Source of the DNA: CAWARU01 sp963784575
Lineage (GTDB): Bacteria; Pseudomonadota; Gammaproteobacteria; UBA6186; Azoamicaceae
NCBI GenBank assembly: GCA_963784575.1
Contig: CAWARU010000001.1
Location: 1,488,001 to 1,552,000, forward strand
Direction of reading: 5' to 3'
DNA length: 64,000 nucleotides
The translations under genes were made by a program, and so were the position numbers. Positions 63,709 to 64,000 of the stretch are shown here, piece after piece. The stretch's first letter is position 1; the number at the start of each line of letters is the position of its first letter. The notes below the pieces were generated by a model. That model made no database searches. It was not told the origin of the DNA and saw only the letters and a program-made list of their open reading frames with translations.

Positions 63709-64000
63709 TGCGTGAAATCGCTCTTTTGGTTCGGGATTTAAACATGGTTCAGTATGAGGAAACCTTTGCTGCCATGAAACAACATGTCTTTGATAGAATC
63801 CAGCATAAAAACAATACCAAAGCTTGTGAAGCAGAGAATGAATCGAAGGATGAATCGCACGATGAATCGAACTATGAACCGGAAGATGAACTCTGGATCC
63901 TCGAACATCCTCCCGTATTCACTCAAGGCCAGGCTGGAAAGCCGGAACATTTACTCTCCAAAACCAGCATACCTGTCATTCAGAGCGATCGTGGCGGCCA
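63708..64000 (+). CDS. lipB: Octanoyltransferase LipB, 5' part (3' end outside window)
   Basis: 97 residues before the window ends, starting GTG at 63708. 'LEHPPVFTQGQAGKPEHLL' (key HPPVFTQGQ) and 'IPVIQSDRGG' are LipB motifs; transfers octanoate from ACP to lipoyl domains, including that of the E2 at 1688-2914. Between the first helix and 'LWILEHPP' is an insert of ~30 charged residues, including a 12-base tandem repeat, absent from the standard protein, where this loop is short. Confidence 0.92.
   Translation, partial: MREIALLVRDLNMVQYEETFAAMKQHVFDRIQHKNNTKACEAENESKDESHDESNYEPEDELWILEHPPVFTQGQAGKPEHLLSKTSIPVIQSDRGG
63840..63887 (+). repeat. Four 12-base tandem units inside lipB
   Basis: GAATCGAAGGAT, GAATCGCACGAT, GAATCGAACTAT, GAACCGGAAGAT; encode ESKD-ESHD-ESNY-EPED. 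Confidence 0.85.

Overview
The window reads as a chromosomal segment of a host-associated gammaproteobacterium, most likely of the Legionellales (Coxiella/Legionella relatives). The basis is gene content and order: a leucine dehydrogenase plus PdhABC-type operon, the pilB-pilC-pilD-coaE-zapD block, the miaB-phoH-ybeY-corC-lnt and leuS-lptE-holA-nadD-rsfS-rlmH / mrdA-rodA-mltB-rlpA-dacA-ybeD-lipB cell-envelope blocks, low GC, and large ankyrin and protease-like proteins of the effector type. The genus is an inference. No rRNA, CRISPR array, complete IS element or prophage was seen.

Layout. 0-1.7 kb: C-terminal end of an autotransporter and a DoxX membrane protein. 1.7-6.3 kb (minus): leucine dehydrogenase and a three-subunit 2-oxoacid dehydrogenase, probably for branched-chain keto acids; then phhB. 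7-12.8 kb (plus): two type IV pilins, pilB, pilC, pilD, coaE. 12.8-18.8 kb: accessory island of alternating GT90 and group-1-like glycosyltransferases (A-B-A-B-A, last copy frameshifted), wedged between coaE and zapD, which are normally neighbours. 19.7-23.4 kb: membrane-anchored methyltransferase with an EGF-like Cys cluster, NUDIX hydrolase, tRNA-Glu, tRNA-Ala, gltX (frameshifted). 23.7-25.8 kb: tRNA-Val and two unknown helical proteins. 26-36.6 kb: the miaB-phoH-ybeY-corC-lnt block, interrupted between corC and lnt by a ribbon-helix-helix/small membrane protein/RimK operon and a 997-aa autotransporter; then tRNA-Met. 36.6-38.1 kb: an EamA transporter bracketed by two identical, oppositely oriented 142-bp MITE-like elements. 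38.2-43.9 kb: leuS to rlmH. 43.9-54.1 kb: effector-like island (ankyrin protein, an 850-aa unknown, a protein with a possible YopT-like Cys/His/Asp triad, a decayed LRR-like gene sharing its C-terminal tail). 54.2-64 kb: mscS, a third MITE, then mrdA, rodA, mltB, rlpA, dacA, D-amino-acid aminotransferase, ybeD and the start of lipB.

Two themes run through the window. First, a conserved envelope and housekeeping backbone is interrupted at several joints by accessory, host-interaction-type genes. Second, single-base frameshifts are unusually frequent, and hit genes that should be essential (gltX, lnt, rodA). Several lie in homopolymer runs, so part of the apparent gene decay may be sequencing or assembly indels; every 'pseudogene' entry carries that caveat. 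Compact repeats also lie inside coding sequence (pilin leader, holA, lipB).
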